Assembly (NCBI RefSeq): GCF_031082345.1
Contig: NZ_JAVHLH010000121.1
Location: 1 to 8,310 of the forward strand
Source of the DNA: Brevundimonas sp.
GTDB taxonomy: Bacteria; Pseudomonadota; Alphaproteobacteria; Caulobacterales; Caulobacteraceae
Length of the DNA stretch: 8,310 nucleotides
Direction: 5' to 3'
This document shows, in pieces, positions 5,488 to 8,310 of the stretch. Every line of letters begins with the position of its first letter. The first letter of the stretch is position 1. The position numbers and the translations under genes were made by a program. A model generated the notes under the pieces. The model did not search any database. It was not told where the DNA came from and saw only the letters and a program-made list of their open reading frames with translations.

Positions 5488-7428
5488 TCAGCCGGCCGTG
5501 CTGGCTCCCGGCCGGGCGACGTTGCCGTCCTCCTGGCCGCGGTCGGTCAGCGTCGGCCCGGGATGGTTGTCCGGGTCGTTGGCGCCGTGCGACCAGCCCT
5601 TGATCAGGAAGCTGATCAGGATGAAGCCGACGCCGATTCCGACGCCCCACCAGCCCAGCTTGCCGAAGCCGTCGAGCGAGGTGGCGAGCGCGCCCTGCGG
5701 ATCCAGAACCTGGCCGCCGACGGTCTCGGTGCCCATCAGGCCGGCGATACGACCGCCGACGAACTGGGCGATCGAGCTGGCCAGGAACCACACGGCCATC
5801 ATGAAGCTGACCACGGAGGGCAGCGACAGCTTGGTGATCTCCGACAGGCCCACCGGTGACAGGAACAGCTCACCTGTCGTGTGCAGCATGTACAGGAGGG
5901 CCAGAATGATCAGCGGCATCTGGAAGGCGCTGTTGACCATGCCGGACCCGGCCGCCCAGACAACGACCAGGAAGCCGAGGCCGACCTGGAGCAGACCGAG
6001 GCCGAACTTCATCGTCGGGTTCGGATCCATCTTCCTGCTGGCCAGCCAGGCCCACATCGCCGCGAAGATCGGGGCGAAGATCAGGATGAAGCCGGCGTTG
6101 AACGACTGAACCTGCGCCGCCGTGATGGTGGCGTCGATCCAGAAGCCCGAGGGCGTGATGCCCGCCTCCGCCAGCTGGGCCGGCGTGCCGATGGTGATTC
6201 CGAGGAACTGCATCGCCACGGGGGTGATGGTCAGGTCTACGTTGCGGTCGGCGAACAGGTTCAGCGAGGTGCCGGCCTGTTCGAACAGGGTGAAGAACAC
6301 CACCGCGCCGAAGATCAGGACCACCGCCAGCATCATCCGCTGGCGCTGCACCCAGGTCTTGCAGACGAAGGCGATGATCCAGGCGATCAGGGCCAGCGAG
6401 AGCAGCGTCGAGATGCTCAGCACCGTGCCGACCAGGGCGTTGCGCTGAACCATGAACCAGACGATGCCGACGCCGAGGATGGCCGAGATGTAGATCAGCC
6501 ATTCGCGGTTGATCGGTCCCAGCAGCGGCCGTTTGATCAGCTCGGGGTTCGGCGGTTCGCCATTGCCCTGCAGCAGCGGCTTGCCGAGCACGAAGACCAC
6601 GAGGCCGAGCGCCATGCCGACGCCGGCGAGGCCGAAGCCGGCCCACCAGCCCACGGTCTGGCCGAGGAGTCCGCACAGCACCGCGGCCCAGAAGGCCCCG
6701 AGGTTGATGCCGTAGTAGTACAGGGTGAAGCCGGAATCCCGGCGCGGATCGCCCTGCTGATACAGCTGGCCCACGATCGTGGAGATGTTCGGCTTCAGGA
6801 AGCCGACCCCCATGATGATCAGCGAGATGGCCAGGTAGAAGACGTTGACGCCGTTCTGGTCGACGGTCTGCTCCAGCTCATAGGAGCCCTCGGCCAGAAC
6901 CTGCGGCAGGCTGGCGTCGGCGGGCAGATCCGTCAGCGCCAGGCCTCCGCCCTCGGCGGGCGTGAAGTCGTAGCGTTGACCGTCGATCATGATGCCGACT
7001 TCGCGGGCCGCCCCGCGGCCTTCGCTGACGACCTCGTACTGGGCGCCGGCGTAGGTCAGGGTCTCGGTCGCGGGACTGCCCTCGAAGGCCATCATGCCGT
7101 GGCCGGCGACCAGCAGCACGGCCCCGAAGGCGATGGCCTTGCGGGTGCCGATGTAGCGGTCGGCCATGATGCCGCCGAGCAGGGGCAGCAGATAGACCAG
7201 CGAGGTGTAGGAGCCGTAGGTGGCGCTCGCCGCGGCGTCGTCGAACAGGAAATGCTGGGTCAGGAAGAAGATCAGGATGCCGCGCATCCCGTAGTAGGAA
7301 AACCGTTCCCACATCTCGGCGAAGAACAGGATGATCAGCCCTTTCGGGTGATGCTTCAGGATCTGCATCAGGACGGGCACACCCGTCAGCAAGGTGATGA
7401 CCAGACCGGCGATGATCACGATATTCAT
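5488..7428 (-). CDS. POT/PTR2 family proton-coupled di/tripeptide transporter
   Basis: A 646-aa inner-membrane MFS symporter that imports di- and tripeptides with protons. Family signatures are clear: E38-M-W-E41-R42-F-S-Y-Y (the ExxERFxYY proton-coupling motif of helix 1); GGIMADRYIGTRKAI (85-99); the PTR2 block with GFLKPNIST (209-217, Lys212) and YYYGINLGAF (237-246); FFTLFEQAGTSL (378-389); and the helix-10 Glu520 in TTGELFLSPVGLS. Two parts are unusual against the standard 12-14 helix layout: an extra hydrophobic segment before the first conserved helix (residues 1-23), and an insertion of about 75 residues at roughly 117-192 between the third and fourth conserved helices, on the predicted periplasmic side. 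The tail after 611 is short and polar. The start is supported by GAGGGA in the leader about ten bases before the ATG. The gene is divergent from an exported isoaspartyl peptidase, fitting peptide use. Exact substrates are not deducible. Confidence 0.93.
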   Translation of the reverse strand: MNIVIIAGLVITLLTGVPVLMQILKHHPKGLIILFFAEMWERFSYYGMRGILIFFLTQHFLFDDAAASATYGSYTSLVYLLPLLGGIMADRYIGTRKAIAFGAVLLVAGHGMMAFEGSPATETLTYAGAQYEVVSEGRGAAREVGIMIDGQRYDFTPAEGGGLALTDLPADASLPQVLAEGSYELEQTVDQNGVNVFYLAISLIIMGVGFLKPNISTIVGQLYQQGDPRRDSGFTLYYYGINLGAFWAAVLCGLLGQTVGWWAGFGLAGVGMALGLVVFVLGKPLLQGNGEPPNPELIKRPLLGPINREWLIYISAILGVGIVWFMVQRNALVGTVLSISTLLSLALIAWIIAFVCKTWVQRQRMMLAVVLIFGAVVFFTLFEQAGTSLNLFADRNVDLTITPVAMQFLGITIGTPAQLAEAGITPSGFWIDATITAAQVQSFNAGFILIFAPIFAAMWAWLASRKMDPNPTMKFGLGLLQVGLGFLVVVWAAGSGMVNSAFQMPLIILALLYMLHTTGELFLSPVGLSEITKLSLPSVVSFMMAVWFLASSIAQFVGGRIAGLMGTETVGGQVLDPQGALATSLDGFGKLGWWGVGIGVGFILISFLIKGWSHGANDPDNHPGPTLTDRGQEDGNVARPGASTAG

Positions 7429-7660
7429 GCGGTTTTTTCCCTCGCTCGCCGGACCTGCGGTCCGGTCGGCGCCATGAAGGCGCTCCCTCCATCCGTTCTA
7501 CTCAACGGCCTACTCCCGAATTTGCTGCGCCCCACCTGACGCGCGAAGGCGCATAAGCAGCACGGCCAGCAAGACCGGACAAGAGTTAAGGGTAAATTGG
7601 CCGCCGGCGTCGCCCTCATAGGCACTTGAGTTGCGGCCGCGACTGGCGGACCCTGTGGCC
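7429..7660. other. Divergent intergenic region, peptide transporter / isoaspartyl peptidase
   Basis: These 232 bases must contain the leader and promoter of both genes. The clearest structure is the hairpin at 7449-7465 in the transporter leader. An AT-richer patch at 7585-7600 (GTTAAGGGTAAATTGG) stands out from the GC background and may mark promoter or regulator binding. I cannot name a convincing -35/-10 pair for either gene. Confidence 0.4.
7449..7465 (-). promoter_or_regulatory. Perfect hairpin in the transporter mRNA leader
   Basis: CCGGACC-TGC-GGTCCGG is a perfect 7-bp inverted repeat with a 3-base loop, 20 bp upstream of the transporter ATG and a few bases upstream of its GAGGGA ribosome site. 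In RNA it would be a stable stem that could tune translation or mRNA stability. As DNA it could instead be a dimeric operator. No T-tract follows directly, so it is not an obvious terminator. Confidence 0.4.
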
Positions 7661-8310
7661 ATGAACCAAGCCATCCGACTGCCCCTGCTCGCCGCCGCCC
7701 TCGCCCTGTTCGCCGCGCCCGCCGCGGCCCAGGAGTCGTCCCGGGAACCCGCCCGCTGGTCCTTCGCCATCCACGGCGGCGCCGGCGTCATCGAGCGTGA
7801 CAGCCTGACCCCCGAACAGGACGCCGCCTATCGCGCCGCCCTGCACCGCGCGCTCGCCGCCGGCTCGGCCGTCCTCGCCGACGGCGGCTCCGCCCTCGAC
7901 GCCATCCAGGCCGCGATCCAGATTATGGAGGACGATCCCCTGTTCAACGCCGGACGCGGGGCGGTCTTCACCGCCGCCGGCCGCAACGAGCTCGATTCGG
8001 CGATCATGAACGGCGCCGACCGCACCGCCGGGGCCGTCGCCGGCCTGACCACCACCCGCCACCCCATCGCCGCCGCCCGCGCCGTGATGGAACAGTCGCC
8101 CCATGTCATGCTGATCGGCGAGGGCGCGGATGCGTTCGCCGCCTCGGTCGGGCTGGAGCAGGTCGACCCGGCCTTCTTCTTCACCGAGTGCCGTTGGCGG
8201 GGGCTGGAAAGCGCCCTGCGGAGCCAGACCCTGCCGATTCCGGCCCGTCCCGAGGGCGCGCCGGGCCCGCAGGCCGCCGCCGACCTTCCCGCCCCGCCGT
8301 TGAACGAGCG
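7661..8310 (+). CDS. iaaA: Isoaspartyl peptidase / type 2 L-asparaginase, 5' part (runs off the right edge)
   Basis: An N-terminal-nucleophile hydrolase precursor that cleaves beta-aspartyl dipeptides, and more weakly asparagine. It self-processes into alpha and beta subunits. The first 216 codons are visible. Residues 1-24 are a signal peptide ending in AAAQ, so the enzyme is predicted periplasmic. Then come family blocks: AIHGGAGVIERD (36-47), LADGGSALDAIQAAI (72-86), PLFNAGRGAVFTAAGRNELDSAIMNG (93-118), VAGLTTTRHPIAAARAVM (126-143) and HVMLIGEGADAF (148-159). The Ala/Pro-rich stretch at about 193-213 and the LNE that follows correspond to the flexible linker that normally precedes the autocleavage Thr (family motif GTVGAVA). 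That Thr lies just beyond the window, so activity cannot be judged. The ATG at 7661 is chosen over an in-frame GTG at 7655; GGCGGA at 7645-7650 serves as a modest ribosome site. Confidence 0.9.
   Translation, partial: MNQAIRLPLLAAALALFAAPAAAQESSREPARWSFAIHGGAGVIERDSLTPEQDAAYRAALHRALAAGSAVLADGGSALDAIQAAIQIMEDDPLFNAGRGAVFTAAGRNELDSAIMNGADRTAGAVAGLTTTRHPIAAARAVMEQSPHVMLIGEGADAFAASVGLEQVDPAFFFTECRWRGLESALRSQTLPIPARPEGAPGPQAAADLPAPPLNE

Noticed and set aside
5881..7539. Rightward 552-codon open frame opposite the peptide transporter
   Set aside because: It is the antisense of the POT gene. The product is rich in Asp, Glu, Gln, His and Arg with no family motif, as expected from the complementary strand of GC-rich coding DNA.
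7585..7600. Possible CtrA site (TTAA-N7-TTAA) in the transporter/peptidase region
   Set aside because: Only one TTAA half is present; the other half at the required spacing matches two of four bases.
1..8310. CRISPR arrays, insertion sequences, phage genes, toxin-antitoxin pairs, tRNA or rRNA
   Set aside because: No spaced direct repeats, terminal inverted repeats with transposase, integrase motifs or RNA-gene-like sequences were seen on reading both strands.

Overview
The window is very GC-rich, with strong G/C preference at third codon positions. It reads like an alphaproteobacterial chromosome, most likely Caulobacterales and possibly Brevundimonas. That assignment is inference from gene style: a plug-type TonB receptor with the FFAD...RLPGF...RGFAGAAGN signature, a POT transporter with an extra N-terminal helix, and a GC-rich promoter resembling the Caulobacter housekeeping consensus. 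Genes are tightly packed. I see no rRNA, tRNA, CRISPR, IS element or prophage gene.

Left part (1-1682). A truncated lipoprotein gene runs leftward off the window edge. A 283-bp divergent intergenic region, holding a small palindrome, separates it from a rightward prepilin peptidase gene (type IV pilus or type II secretion maturation). That gene is followed by a small XRE-family regulator.

Middle part (1701-5379). A compact leftward arsenite-resistance operon, arsR-acr3, has a well-formed promoter whose -35/-10 spacer contains a perfect palindrome, the expected place for an ArsR operator. The predicted transcription start falls at or next to the arsR ATG, so the mRNA may be leaderless. Divergent from it is a TonB-dependent-receptor-like outer membrane protein of unknown substrate.

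Right part (5380-8310). A hairpin terminator lies between the convergent receptor and peptide-transporter genes. The leftward gene is a proton-coupled di/tripeptide (POT/PTR2) transporter with an extra N-terminal membrane helix and a periplasmic insertion of about 75 residues. Divergent from it is an exported isoaspartyl peptidase / type 2 asparaginase, cut by the window edge just before its expected catalytic Thr motif. The pair looks like a small peptide-scavenging module: isoaspartyl dipeptides would be cleaved in the periplasm and other small peptides imported intact.

The genes belong to recognisable families, and I do not find an evidently new multi-gene system. The points most worth a second look are the ars promoter/operator architecture, the transporter-peptidase pairing, the unusual transporter insertion, and a possible reading-frame slip in the lipoprotein.
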